The translations under genes were made by a program, and so were the position numbers. The notes under the pieces are model-generated. The model made no database searches and was not told the origin of the DNA. It saw only the letters and a list, made by a program, of their open reading frames with translations. 64,000 nucleotides of DNA from NCBI RefSeq assembly GCF_030440515.1, contig NZ_CP076543.1, forward strand, positions 2,294,001-2,358,000. Reading direction: 5' to 3'. Numbering within the stretch: position 1 is the first letter of the stretch; each line of letters starts with the position of its first letter. Positions 43,224 through 51,997 of this stretch are shown here, piece by piece. Origin of the DNA: Streptomyces xanthophaeus. Lineage in GTDB: Bacteria > Actinomycetota > Actinomycetes > Streptomycetales > Streptomycetaceae.

Positions 43224-44110
43224 GTTCCGTGCTGTACGACACCCCCGGCCCCAAGGCCAAGGTGCGCAACTGGATCTACAGCGGGATCTTCGTCGTGCTG
43301 TTCGGGCTGGTCCTGTGGTGGGCGCTGTCCCTCATGGCCGAGAAGGGCCAGCTCGACGCCGACAAGTGGACGCCGTTCGTCACCGACAGCCGGGTCTGGA
43401 CCACGTACCTGATCCCCGGCCTGCTGGAGACCCTCAAGGCCGGCGCGCTGTCCATGGCCATCGCCCTCCCGCTGGGCGCGCTGCTGGGCATCGGCCGGCT
43501 CTCGGACCACGCGTGGGTGCGGTGGCTGGTCGGAACGTGGGTGGAGTTCTTCCGTGCCATCCCGGTGCTGATGCTGATGCTGTTCGGCTTCGCGCTGATG
43601 GCGCCGCGGTTCATCGACGTGCCGTCCGACACCCGGCCCTTCTGGGCCGTGGTCACGGGCCTGGTCCTCTACAACTCGGCCGTCATCGCCGAGATCGTCC
43701 GGGCGGGCGTGCTCTCCCTGCCCCACGGCCAGAGCGACGCCGCCAAGGCGATCGGCATGCGCAAGGGCCAGACGATGATCTACGTGCTGATCCCGCAGGC
43801 CGTGACGGCGATGCTGCCGGCTCTGGTCAGCCAGCTCGTGGTGATCCTGAAGGACACCGCGATCGGCGGCGCCCTGCTGGGCTTCGCGGAACTGCTCTCC
43901 ACGAACCGGCAGATCTCGGCCAACTACAGCAACACCATCGCGACCCTCTTCGTGATCGCGCTGATCTACATCGTCGTGAACTTCGGCCTCACCACGTGCG
44001 CCTCCGTGCTGGAGGGCCGACTGCGGAAGTCGAAGAAGAGCACCGGCGCGGTGGTCGGCGTCAACGATGTCAACGACATGGCCACCGGGGCGAACTCGGG
44101 CGGGATCTGA
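43220..44110 (+). CDS. gluD: Glutamate ABC transporter permease GluD
   Basis: This 296-residue permease partners GluC. It has an extra N-terminal helix (WIYSGIFVVLFGLVLWWALSL), the family segment YLIPGLLETLKAGALSMAIA, the coupling loop SDAAKAIGMRKGQTMIYVLIPQ region and a C-terminal soluble tail. It overlaps gluC by four bases and ends the operon; a strong terminator lies 70 bp downstream. Confidence 0.94.
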   Translation: MSSVLYDTPGPKAKVRNWIYSGIFVVLFGLVLWWALSLMAEKGQLDADKWTPFVTDSRVWTTYLIPGLLETLKAGALSMAIALPLGALLGIGRLSDHAWVRWLVGTWVEFFRAIPVLMLMLFGFALMAPRFIDVPSDTRPFWAVVTGLVLYNSAVIAEIVRAGVLSLPHGQSDAAKAIGMRKGQTMIYVLIPQAVTAMLPALVSQLVVILKDTAIGGALLGFAELLSTNRQISANYSNTIATLFVIALIYIVVNFGLTTCASVLEGRLRKSKKSTGAVVGVNDVNDMATGANSGGI

Positions 44111-44609
44111 CCCCTTCCCGGTTCAGGTTCGAGGCGCCTTTCGAGGCCCGATGTACGGTCAGCCATAGTGCGTGGCCCTTGTGGTGCGGCGGAGCTCATC
44201 CGCCGCACCACACTGCGTTGTACCGGCTGGTGGAACCTGCGGCTTCCGACTGTGACCCCGGGCCGGAGATGGAACGGGAAAATGCCGATCAGCCCGTCCC
44301 CGAGAAAAACAGGGGGATGAATTCCGAAAACCGACCGCATCACGAAGTCGTGAATTCAGGCCGCATGGTGTCGATCATCAGGATTTCGAAGGCCGCGCCT
44401 GCGATGACGGCGCGATCGCAGCCCTTCGGAACAGCCGGTCCGACCCGCGACCCGGCGTTCCGCCGCGGTACCGGTCCCGGCGGAAGTGGCGGCCACTTCG
44501 GAATTTATGGTTCCAGTTACCGCGCTGCCGACCGGCGTCACTTGACGCAGGCACCTACAGTGGGTTGCATACGTTCTGTGATCACATACCGGACATCGGG
44601 AGCCGCGCC
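44111..44609. other. Intergenic region after gluD
   Basis: This 499 bp stretch holds the gluD terminator (44181-44211) and a 14-bp palindrome TCACGA-AG-TCGTGA (44340-44353) that could be an operator for the downstream flavin monooxygenase. Bases 44270-44420 are richer in A+T than the neighbours. A 101-codon frame from 44317 has no good ribosome site and mixed codon use, so I do not call it a gene. Confidence 0.6.
44181..44211 (+). terminator. Terminator of the gluABCD operon
   Basis: GTGGTGCGGCGGA and its exact complement form a 13-bp stem with a 5-nt loop (GCTCA), 70 bp after the gluD stop. Confidence 0.85.
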
Positions 44610-46223
44610 ATGGACCCGGTGATCGTCGTCGGCGCGGGACCCGTCGGGCTGTCCCTGTCACTCGCCCTGGCGGGTGCGGGCGTGCCCTCCGTCGTGCTCG
44701 ACGAAGGGCCCGGCAAGGAAGAGGTCCGCCCGGCCCGTACCGTCGTCCTGCACCCCGAGACGGCGGCCATGGCGCACCGGCTGGGCTGTACGACGCTGCG
44801 CGACGAGGGGGCGTACTTCGCCGCCTGGCGCACGATGCGCCGCAGCCGGCCCGACCGGCGGATCACCTTCGAGGACCACCCGGCCCCGCTGCACGTACCG
44901 CAGCACGCGCTGACGCGCGGACTGCGCCACGCCGCCACGGCCCACCCCCTCGTCCAGCTGGTCACCGACAGCAAACTGGACTCCCTGGAACAGGACGGCC
45001 GGGGCGTCACCGCGCACACCCGGGGCGCCGAGACCACCTGGTGGCGCGGGAGTTACCTCGTCGGCTGCGACGGCGCCCGCTCCACCGTGCGCAAGCTGCT
45101 CGGCATCCGCTTCCCGGGCCGCACCGCCGTGGAGCGGCACGCCGTGGCGGCGCTGCGCACCGAACTGCCCTGGCCCGGCGAGGCATTGCTGCACCGCAGC
45201 CCGCCGCAGGAGGTCACCTCGCGGCCGCTGCCCGACGGGGTGTGGCGGCTGGACTGGCTGCTCCCGCCCCGCGGGGAACTCGTCACTCCCGACGCGCTGG
45301 TGACCCTGATCCGCGACACCCTTGCAGTGTGGTGCGGCGGCACGACACCCCCGTACGACCTCATCGACACCGGGGTCCACACCCTGCACCACCGCCTCGC
45401 CCGCCGCTGGCGCGACGGCCGCGCCTTCCTCGCCGGAGACGCCGCACACCTGCTGGGCGCACTCGGCACCCAGGGTGTCGAGGAGGGGCTCCGGGACGCC
45501 GAGAACCTGGCGTGGAAGCTCTCCCTGGCCTGGCACCAGGGGGCCTCCGATGCCCTGCTCGACAGCTATGAGAGCGAGCGGCGCACCGCGGTCGCCTCCC
45601 GGCTGCGCGCGGCCGACCAGGCGATCCCGTCGCTGCGGTCCGGGGGCGGCCTGCGCACCTATCTCCCCGGCGCCGCACGCTCCGCCGAATCCCTGCTCAC
45701 CGACGGCCACCTGGGGCGCGGGCCGCTGGGCGCGGAACCCACGTACGCGCCGCCGGTCGCCGTCCGGGAAGTACCGACGGCCACGGAGCCGGGCGGCCCG
45801 GTGGCGGACGTCCCGGTGACCGCGCCCGACGGGGCGACCGTGCCCCTGCGGGACCTGCTCGGGCAGGGCCGGCTGCTCGTGGTCCTGGTGGCTCCCGGCA
45901 CCGGAGTCTGGGACCGGCGTCACTGGCTCGGCGCCGGGCTGATGCCCCGCCTCGCGGCGGCGGTGAGCGCCCTCCCGGTCCGCACCGACCTGCTGGTCGC
46001 GGACAGCTACCCGGGGGCCCCGGCGCACACCGTGCTGCTGGTGCGGCCGGACGGGCACCTGGCGGCGACCTTCGCGGGCGTCCGGCCGGCGGAGCTGTAC
46101 GAGGCGGCGGACACGGTACGGGCGGGCGTGCCCGCGTCCCGGGTACCGGCGCCCTCCACGACGACACCGGCACCCACCCCGGCACCCACCCCGGCTCCGA
46201 CACCGACCGTGGTGATCGATTGA
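44610..46223 (+). CDS. FAD-dependent aromatic monooxygenase-like protein
   Basis: This 537-residue protein belongs to the group A flavin hydroxylases (PheA/MhpA/RdmE type). The FAD dinucleotide motif is VVGAGPVGLSLSLALA (residues 6-21), the DG region is LVGCDGARSTVRKLLG, and the GD motif is FLAGDAAHLLGALGTQGVEEG, where family members more often show HxxxPxGGQGxN. A thioredoxin-like C-terminal domain follows, ending in a TPAP repeat tail. The ATG at 44610 is six residues ahead of the FAD motif. No pathway genes flank it, so the substrate is unknown. Confidence 0.88.
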   Translation: MDPVIVVGAGPVGLSLSLALAGAGVPSVVLDEGPGKEEVRPARTVVLHPETAAMAHRLGCTTLRDEGAYFAAWRTMRRSRPDRRITFEDHPAPLHVPQHALTRGLRHAATAHPLVQLVTDSKLDSLEQDGRGVTAHTRGAETTWWRGSYLVGCDGARSTVRKLLGIRFPGRTAVERHAVAALRTELPWPGEALLHRSPPQEVTSRPLPDGVWRLDWLLPPRGELVTPDALVTLIRDTLAVWCGGTTPPYDLIDTGVHTLHHRLARRWRDGRAFLAGDAAHLLGALGTQGVEEGLRDAENLAWKLSLAWHQGASDALLDSYESERRTAVASRLRAADQAIPSLRSGGGLRTYLPGAARSAESLLTDGHLGRGPLGAEPTYAPPVAVREVPTATEPGGPVADVPVTAPDGATVPLRDLLGQGRLLVVLVAPGTGVWDRRHWLGAGLMPRLAAAVSALPVRTDLLVADSYPGAPAHTVLLVRPDGHLAATFAGVRPAELYEAADTVRAGVPASRVPAPSTTTPAPTPAPTPAPTPTVVID

Positions 46224-46255
46224 CCGTCTCCGGGACTCCGTGGTTCACTCGCGGA

Positions 46256-46342
46256 ATGACCGGCAACGACGTACGCCTGTGGCGGAGGGTCCATATGGAC
46301 CTGCTCCGCTACGCGGGCTGCGTGTGTCGCCCTTCCTGCTGA
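46256..46342 (+). CDS. Cys-rich leader peptide upstream of cysteine dioxygenase
   Basis: A 28-codon ORF reads MTGNDVRLWRRVHMDLLR and ends YAGCVCRPSC, with three Cys in the last seven residues. It matches the pattern of actinobacterial putative leader peptides (basic stretch, H-x-DLxR core, Cys-containing end) found ahead of sulfur and cysteine genes. It ends 78 bp before the cysteine dioxygenase gene. Ribosomes would stall or pass at the Cys codons according to charged tRNA-Cys, altering expression of the downstream genes. Cys-run leaders regulate sulfur genes in mycobacteria; the mechanism here is inferred. Confidence 0.8.
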   Translation: MTGNDVRLWRRVHMDLLRYAGCVCRPSC

Positions 46343-46420
46343 TTCGCCCTTCCCTCCGCGCGCCCCGTGCCGTCCACCGGCCTGCGCGCACCTCCGCGAA
46401 CCCAGGAACGGTCCTCTTTC

Positions 46421-46969
46421 ATGTCTGCACCCGTATCCGCACCCTCGTACGCCCCGGAGTCCGGCTCCGCGGCCGGGGGCCCCACGGCCGCCGAGCTCCT
46501 CGACTTCGCCCTCCGCACAGCGGCCGACCCCACGGTCGTGGCCTCGCTGCCCCTCGATCCCGAGGGCCGCACCTGGATCCGGCTGGACGGGCCGGGCGGC
46601 AGCGAGGCGTGGCTGATCGGCTGGCCGCCGGGCACCGGCACCGGCTGGCACGACCACGCCGAATCGCGGGGCGCGTTCGCCACCGCCCGGGGCCGGCTCA
46701 CCGAGCACTCGCTGACCGTGCGTCTGCCCTCGGAGGGCTGGAAGTCCCTGGAACTGGCCCCGGACGTCGACCGCCGCCGCACACTGGCCGCGGGCTCGGG
46801 GCGCGCCTTCCGGGAACACCACGTGCACGAGGTCTTCAACGATTCGCAGGCCGAGCACGCGATCTCCGTGCACGCCTACTACCCGCCGCTCCCGCTGATC
46901 CGCCGCTACAGCCGCAGCGGCCCGGTGCTCAGCCTGGAGCACGTCGAGCGTCCGGCGGACTGGCAGTGA
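46421..46969 (+). CDS. Cysteine dioxygenase family protein
   Basis: This 182-residue cupin is a thiol dioxygenase that should oxidise cysteine to cysteine sulfinate with Fe(II) and O2. The iron ligands are likely His77 and His79 (GWHDHAESRG) and a His in EHHVHEVFN (133-136). The length and the order of motifs suit the bacterial CDO family, and the YYPPLPLIRRY segment near residue 155 is typical. The start at 46421 is the last ATG before the conserved part; the ribosome site is weak. It overlaps the rhodanese gene by four bases, and a Cys-rich leader precedes it, fitting a cysteine-disposal operon. Confidence 0.88.
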   Translation: MSAPVSAPSYAPESGSAAGGPTAAELLDFALRTAADPTVVASLPLDPEGRTWIRLDGPGGSEAWLIGWPPGTGTGWHDHAESRGAFATARGRLTEHSLTVRLPSEGWKSLELAPDVDRRRTLAAGSGRAFREHHVHEVFNDSQAEHAISVHAYYPPLPLIRRYSRSGPVLSLEHVERPADWQ

Positions 46970-47355
46970 GCGCCCCGGTCGGCATCGACGAGCTGCTGGA
47001 GCGGGTCCGCGCGGGCTACACCCGCGTGGACGCGCGGGAGGCGTACGCCGCCTCCCGCGCCGGGGCCCTGCTGGTGGACATCCGCTACCAGGCGCTGCGC
47101 GAGCGGGACGGGCTGATCCCGGGCGCGCTGGTGGTCGAGCGCAACGAGCTGGAGTGGCGCCTGGACCCCCGTGGCAGCCACCGCCTCCCCGAGGCCACGA
47201 GCCACGACGTCCAGGTGGTGGTGATCTGCAACGAGGGCTACGCGTCCAGCCTCGCCGCGGCCTCGCTCCACGCCCTGGGCCTGCACCGCGCGACGGACCT
47301 GACCGGCGGCTTCCAGGCATGGAAGTCCGCCGGCCTCCCGATCGCACCCGCCTGA
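46966..47355 (+). CDS. Rhodanese-like sulfurtransferase domain protein
   Basis: This 129-residue single-domain rhodanese has the active-site loop CNEGYASS (catalytic Cys near residue 87) and the fold marks LLVDIRYQALRERDGLIPGA and GGFQAWKSAGLP. It would carry sulfane sulfur as a persulfide. The GTG at 46966 overlaps the stop of the cysteine dioxygenase gene (GTGA), so the two are translationally coupled and probably work together in cysteine/persulfide breakdown. Confidence 0.9.
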   Translation: MSAPVGIDELLERVRAGYTRVDAREAYAASRAGALLVDIRYQALRERDGLIPGALVVERNELEWRLDPRGSHRLPEATSHDVQVVVICNEGYASSLAAASLHALGLHRATDLTGGFQAWKSAGLPIAPA

Positions 47356-47384
47356 AACTCCCCGGGCTCCGCCCGGACCCGGTC

Positions 47385-47460
47385 CTCAAACGCCGGACGG
47401 GCTGGAAGATCCAGCCTCGCCGGCGATTGAGGCGCGGGGGTCCGGGGGCAGCGCCCCCGG
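47385..47460. repeat. Streptomyces-type intergenic palindrome, double hairpin
   Basis: A 22-bp imperfect stem (CTCAAACGCCGGACGGGCTG-containing arm, 47385-47431) is followed by CCGGGGGC-AGC-GCCCCCGG (47442-47460). Elements with CTCAAACGCCGGACGGGCTG are common between converging Streptomyces genes. It lies between the rhodanese and permease genes and probably acts as a bidirectional terminator. Confidence 0.8.
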
Positions 47461-47492
47461 CAACGGCGCCGCACAGGCAGCGTTTCCGGGGG

Positions 47493-50045
47493 CTACGCCT
47501 TCGCCGTGGCGACGTCCACCGGCGGGACCCGCAACGCCACCCGGCCCGGGAGGGCGGTGGCCACCAGGGCGAGCACGCCGGCCACCCCCACCACCGCCGC
47601 GTAGGCCACCGGCAGCACCGCGGGCGCCGCCGCCCCCGTCATGCCCACGCTGAACGCGGTCAGTACCGCCAGCGCGATCCCCGACCCCAGCGCCGTCCCG
47701 ATCAGGACCACCGCCAGCGCCTCCGTCCGCAGCATCCGCAGCACCTGCCGGCGCTTCGCCCCGGCCAGCCGCAGCATCGCGAACTCCCGGAACCGCTCGG
47801 CGGTCGACATCGCGAGCGTGTTCACCACCGCGATCGCGGTGAACGCCAGCACCAGCCCCATCGCCAGCAGGTTGATCTCCGCCCCGGCGTCCTGCCGCTC
47901 CGCCCGTGCCGCGTCGGCGTCCGCCGCGGACAGCACCCGTACGCCCGGGAACTCCCGTACTGCTGCGGCCAGTTGCTCCCGTCCGGTCCCCGAACCCGGT
48001 TCCGCCGCCACCAGCACACCGCCGGCCAGCGGATTGTCCGCGTGCGCGGCCACCAGCCCGTGCGGCAGCGTCAGATCGCCGAAGCCGAGCCCCCGCGCGT
48101 ACACGGCGGAGACCGTCAGCGTGACCGGGGTTCCGTCCCCCAGCGTCAGCTTCAGCGGGCTTCCCGGCTTCAGCCCCAGCTGGTCGGCGGCGAGTTCGCT
48201 GACCGCCGCGCTCCCCTCGCCGAAGCCGTCCAGGCTTCCGCCGGTGACCTCGGGGTCCCAGGTCCGGGACAGTCCGGCCGGGGTCACGCCCTGCGCGGCG
48301 TACTTGGTCAGCCCCACCCGTACCGACGTGTGCACGATCTCGGTGGCCGCCGTGACCCCCGGGGTACGCCGGATCCGCTCGGCGGCCTCCCGCGTGACCC
48401 CGGGACCCTGCGCGGCCAGTACCCACTGGGCCCGGATCCCGTCGCGGGCCTGGGCCCGGGCGGCGTCCCCGAGCGTCGGGGTGATGAAGAGCACGGTGCA
48501 GGTCATGCCGATCAGCAGCGCGAGCGGGGTGACGGCGGAGGCCATGCGCGTGGCGTTCCCGCGCAGGTTGGCGGTGGCCAGGTGGCCGCCCGGGCCGGCC
48601 AGCCGCAGCGGTCCTGCGAGCAGCGCGGTGGCGCCGCGTACGAGCAGCGGGCCGAGCAGCGAGACCGCCCCGGCCAGGACCACCACGGCGAGGAAGGTGA
48701 CCGGGGTGGAGGCCGGCTCGGTGCGCAGCGAACCGAGCACGACGACCAGCACCGCCCCGCCCGCCAGCAGCAGCACCCCGAGCCCGCTGCGGATCCAGCC
48801 GGGCCGCCGCCGCTCGACGGCGGCTTCGGCGAGCGCCTCGGCGGGGCGGATCCGGGCGATCCTGCGGCCGGTGATCCGGGCGGCCGCCCAGGCTCCGAGC
48901 AGGCTGGCGGCGACCGCCGCGAACATCGGGAAGATGCCTGCGGTGCGCTCCAGGGTGACGGGGACGACACCGCTCTCGACGAACCGGCCGTGCAGCCAGG
49001 CGGCGAGCGGCAGCCCGGCGAGCGCTCCGGCGACACCGGCGGCCAGGCCGACGAGCAGCGCTTCCCGGCCGATCATGCGCCGTAGCTGCCCCGGGGTGGC
49101 GGCGATGGCCCGCAGCAGGGCGAGTTCGCGGTAGCGCTGCTGGACGGAGAGCGCGAACGTGCCGACGACCACGAGGATCGCGACGAGCAGCGAGGTGCCG
49201 CCCATGGCGCCGCCCATGGAGACGAGCTTGATGCGGGCTCCGGCGGCGTCGAGGAATTCGACGGGGCCGCGCTCGTCGCCGGTGGCGACCTGCGCGGTGG
49301 TGCCCTGCAGCGCCCGTTCGACCCGGGCGGCGAGCTCGGCGGCGCCGACACCGGGTGCGGGCAGCACTCCGATGGCGCTGACCTGGCCGTCGCGGGCGGC
49401 GAGCCGCTGGGCCTCGTCGTCGCTGAAGAAGAGCGCGCTCTGCTGGACGAGGCCGCCCCGGTCCGTCGTCGCGACCCCGCTGACCCGGTACGTCCTGGGT
49501 TCACCGGTGGACTGCACGGCGAGCTCGGAGCCGGGCTTCAGCCCGGCGCGGGCGGCCAGCGCACGGTCGACGACGACCTCGCCGCCGCTCTGCGGGGCGC
49601 GGCCCTCGGAGAGGGTGAAGGGGGTCAGTGCGGCGGAGGTCCAGGCGTGCCCGTACGAGGGCACCGGCCCGCCGGGGGCCTTGAGCAGGGGGACGGCCTG
49701 GAAGGTGAGCTCGGGAACGGCCCGTTCGACGCCGGGCACGGCGCGGACCGTGTCCACGGTGGCGGCGGGGAGCCAGGCCCGCTCGGCGACGGGCTTGGCC
49801 TTGTGCTTGGTCTTGGTCCGTCCGCCCTTCTTCTCCTTGACCGTGGTCTCGTGGACGTTCTGGTCGGCGGAGACGAGGATCGGCGTGGCCGCGTAGCGCT
49901 CGGTGCCGATCTTTCCGCGGAGTCCCGTTTCCAGGAGCGTGCCGCAGGCGGTGACGAGGGCGGCTGCACACAGAAGTGCGACGAAGGCGCCGAGGAAACC
50001 GGCCTTGCGGTCCCTGACGGTCTGAAGGGCGTAACGCAGCATCAT
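47493..50045 (-). CDS. FtsX-type ABC transporter permease (MacB/LolC-like)
   Basis: This 850-residue protein has two FtsX/MacB permease repeats. An N-terminal membrane helix (about 17-35) is followed by a large extracytoplasmic domain, then three helices near 270-380 (SLLVAILVVVGTFALSVQQ and following); the pattern repeats after about residue 430, ending with three helices near 730-835 (INLLAMGLVLAFTAIAVVNT). A basic stretch KEKKGGRTKTKHKAKP lies in the first loop. The start at 50045 begins MMLRYALQTVRDRKAGF. The usual MacB-like ATPase gene is not adjacent; recX lies upstream instead. It is therefore an orphan permease in this window. Confidence 0.88.
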   Translation of the reverse strand: MMLRYALQTVRDRKAGFLGAFVALLCAAALVTACGTLLETGLRGKIGTERYAATPILVSADQNVHETTVKEKKGGRTKTKHKAKPVAERAWLPAATVDTVRAVPGVERAVPELTFQAVPLLKAPGGPVPSYGHAWTSAALTPFTLSEGRAPQSGGEVVVDRALAARAGLKPGSELAVQSTGEPRTYRVSGVATTDRGGLVQQSALFFSDDEAQRLAARDGQVSAIGVLPAPGVGAAELAARVERALQGTTAQVATGDERGPVEFLDAAGARIKLVSMGGAMGGTSLLVAILVVVGTFALSVQQRYRELALLRAIAATPGQLRRMIGREALLVGLAAGVAGALAGLPLAAWLHGRFVESGVVPVTLERTAGIFPMFAAVAASLLGAWAAARITGRRIARIRPAEALAEAAVERRRPGWIRSGLGVLLLAGGAVLVVVLGSLRTEPASTPVTFLAVVVLAGAVSLLGPLLVRGATALLAGPLRLAGPGGHLATANLRGNATRMASAVTPLALLIGMTCTVLFITPTLGDAARAQARDGIRAQWVLAAQGPGVTREAAERIRRTPGVTAATEIVHTSVRVGLTKYAAQGVTPAGLSRTWDPEVTGGSLDGFGEGSAAVSELAADQLGLKPGSPLKLTLGDGTPVTLTVSAVYARGLGFGDLTLPHGLVAAHADNPLAGGVLVAAEPGSGTGREQLAAAVREFPGVRVLSAADADAARAERQDAGAEINLLAMGLVLAFTAIAVVNTLAMSTAERFREFAMLRLAGAKRRQVLRMLRTEALAVVLIGTALGSGIALAVLTAFSVGMTGAAAPAVLPVAYAAVVGVAGVLALVATALPGRVALRVPPVDVATAKA

Positions 50046-50135
50046 GCGGCCAACTCTGCCGCCGTCCCCGGCGCCTGACACTGGCGTGCCCCGGCGTCCG
50101 GTCCCGGGGGCTACCCCCACCCCGGGCCTGCCGGC

Positions 50136-50702
50136 TCACTCCCCCGGGTACCCGAGGTCGTCGGCGTCCTCGCCCTCCGTCTCCAGGGCGCGGCGCACGA
50201 CCCGCAGGGCCATGCCCTCCGGGTATCCCTTGCGGGCGAGCATCCCGGCGAGGCGCCGGATCCGCTTGTCCCGCTCCAGGCCCCGGGTGGAGCGGAGCTT
50301 GCGCTCCACGAGCTCCCGGGCGGTCTGCTCCTCCTGGTCGGAGTCCAGCAGCTCCAGGGCCTCCTCCACGAGGGTGGCGTGCACCCCCTTGGTCCGGAGC
50401 TCCTGGGCCAGTGCCCGGCGGGCCAGGCCCCTGCCTCGGTGCCGGGACTCGACCCAGGCACCGGCGAAGGCCGCGTCGTCGATCAGGCCCACCTCCTCGT
50501 ACCGGGAGAGGACCTGCTGCGACACCTCCTCGGGGATGCCCCGCTTGTGCAGGGCGTCCGCGAGCTGGCGCCGGGTACGCGGGCTCCCGGTGAGCAGGCG
50601 CAGACAGATCGCCCGCGCCTGCTCCTCGGGGCTCTGGGGCGGCAGCTCCGAACGGCCCTCACGGCCGCCTCGGCGCTCGCCGCCCCCTTCCTGCTCCCGC
50701 AC
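50136..50702 (-). CDS. recX: Regulatory protein RecX
   Basis: RecX binds RecA filaments and limits their activity. The 188-residue protein has three tandem three-helix repeats (ARAICLRLLTGSPRTRRQLA, YEEVGLIDDAAFAGAWVESR, the RRLAGMLARKGYPEGMAL segment) after a charged Gly/Arg-rich N-terminus of about 25 residues. The GTG at 50702 lies only 3 bp after the recA stop codon, so both genes are translated from one mRNA. Confidence 0.95.
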   Translation of the reverse strand: MREQEGGGERRGGREGRSELPPQSPEEQARAICLRLLTGSPRTRRQLADALHKRGIPEEVSQQVLSRYEEVGLIDDAAFAGAWVESRHRGRGLARRALAQELRTKGVHATLVEEALELLDSDQEEQTARELVERKLRSTRGLERDKRIRRLAGMLARKGYPEGMALRVVRRALETEGEDADDLGYPGE

Positions 50703-50705
50703 GGG

Positions 50706-51815
50706 TCAGCTCTTGGCCACGGCGGCCTTGGCCGTCGTCTTGGCCTTCGATGCCGGGGCGGGCACGGCGGTGGCCGCGGCGTCGGCCGCGTCCGTACCGG
50801 CTTCGGCGGCGGCGTCCTTGCGGACACCCACGCCCAGCTTCTCCTTGATCTTCCGCTCGATCTCGTTGGCGAGGTCGGGGTTGTCCTTCAGGAAGTTGCG
50901 GGCGTTCTCCTTGCCCTGGCCGAGCTGGTCGCCCTCGTACGTGTACCAGGCGCCGGCCTTGCGCACGAAGCCGTGCTCCACGCCCATGTCGATCAGGCCG
51001 CCCTCGCGGCTGATGCCCTGGCCGTAGAGGATGTCGAACTCGGCCTGCTTGAACGGGGGCGCGACCTTGTTCTTGACGACCTTGACGCGGGTGCGGTTAC
51101 CGACCGCGTCCGTGCCGTCCTTGAGGGTCTCGATGCGACGGATGTCGAGGCGCACGGAGGCGTAGAACTTCAGCGCGCGACCACCGGTGGTGGTCTCGGG
51201 CGAGCCGAACATCACACCGATCTTCTCGCGGAGCTGGTTGATGAAGATCGCGGTGGTCTTGGACTGGTTGAGCGCACCGGTGATCTTCCGGAGCGCCTGG
51301 CTCATCAGCCGGGCCTGGAGACCGACGTGCGAGTCGCCCATCTCACCCTCGATCTCCGCGCGCGGCACGAGGGCCGCCACGGAGTCGATGACGATCAGGT
51401 CGAGGGCACCGGAGCGGACCAGCATGTCCACGATCTCCAGTGCCTGCTCGCCGGTGTCCGGCTGCGACAGGATGAGGTTGTCGGTGTCGACGCCGAGGGC
51501 CTTCGCGTACTCGGGGTCGAGCGCGTGCTCGGCGTCCACGAAGGCGACGGTGCCGCCGGCCTTCTGTGCGTTGGCCACGGCGTGCAGGGTCAGGGTCGTC
51601 TTACCGGAGGACTCCGGGCCGTACACCTCGATCACACGGCCGCGGGGCAGCCCGCCGACGCCGAGGGCGATGTCCAGCGCGGTCGACCCGGTGGGGATGA
51701 CCTCGATGGGGTCGTTCGGCTTGTCGCCGAGGCGCATGACCGCACCCTTGCCGAATTGCCGTTCAATCTGTGCGAGAGCGGCGTCGAGAGCCTTCTCGCG
51801 GTCGGTGCCTGCCAT
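50706..51815 (-). CDS. recA: Recombinase RecA
   Basis: RecA forms filaments on single-stranded DNA for strand exchange and triggers LexA self-cleavage. The 369-residue protein has Walker A GPESSGKT (residues 66-73), the catalytic EHALDPEYA region, loop L1/L2 segments ([32 protein letters not shown]) and an Ala/Lys-rich tail typical of Streptomyces. The ATG at 51815 has GGGTGG ahead. The longer frame to 51881 is excluded because it runs into the promoter itself. Expression should answer both to a LexA box and to the RecA-independent damage promoter. recX follows directly. Confidence 0.98.
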   Translation of the reverse strand: MAGTDREKALDAALAQIERQFGKGAVMRLGDKPNDPIEVIPTGSTALDIALGVGGLPRGRVIEVYGPESSGKTTLTLHAVANAQKAGGTVAFVDAEHALDPEYAKALGVDTDNLILSQPDTGEQALEIVDMLVRSGALDLIVIDSVAALVPRAEIEGEMGDSHVGLQARLMSQALRKITGALNQSKTTAIFINQLREKIGVMFGSPETTTGGRALKFYASVRLDIRRIETLKDGTDAVGNRTRVKVVKNKVAPPFKQAEFDILYGQGISREGGLIDMGVEHGFVRKAGAWYTYEGDQLGQGKENARNFLKDNPDLANEIERKIKEKLGVGVRKDAAAEAGTDAADAAATAVPAPASKAKTTAKAAVAKS

Positions 51816-51858
51816 GGGTTCCACCCGGTTTGCTTGAGTCGATCGCTTCACGTCACTG

Positions 51859-51881
51859 ACGCTAATGCCTGCCACTGACAA
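51859..51881 (-). promoter_or_regulatory. RecA-independent DNA-damage promoter of recA
   Basis: On the minus strand it reads TTGTCAGTGGC-N6-TAGCGT, matching the published Streptomyces recA promoter type TTGTCAGTGGC-N6-TAGGGT (also called the RecA-NDp or PafBC motif). Transcription should start near 51852, giving a 5' leader of about 37 bases. Confidence 0.9.
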
Positions 51882-51918
51882 TGCGCCTCCACGAGCGTTT
51901 CGGCTGTGGATAACTCAT

Positions 51919-51934
51919 CAGAATGGATGTTCGA
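51919..51934 (-). promoter_or_regulatory. LexA (SOS)-like box upstream of recA
   Basis: CAGAATGGATGTTCGA keeps one perfect SOS half (GTTCGA) and a weaker partner. It lies 38 bp upstream of the damage promoter and resembles the SOS-like GAACATCCATTC sequence known upstream of other Streptomyces recA genes. Confidence 0.6.
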
Positions 51935-51997
51935 TTTCCCTGTCAAGCGCGCCACGCCCACCCCTCCCCCACCTGCGAGGATCCCGCGGGCGCCGAG

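Noticed and set aside
44317..44622. 101-codon frame beginning MNSENRPHHEV between gluD and the monooxygenase
   Set aside because: The purine stretch touches the ATG, codon use is mixed, the frame overlaps the monooxygenase start and no family is recognised.
51816..51881. N-terminal extension of recA to 51881
   Set aside because: The proposed start would lie inside the -35 region of the recA promoter, so it cannot be transcribed from it. The ATG at 51815 has a ribosome site and the known N-terminus.
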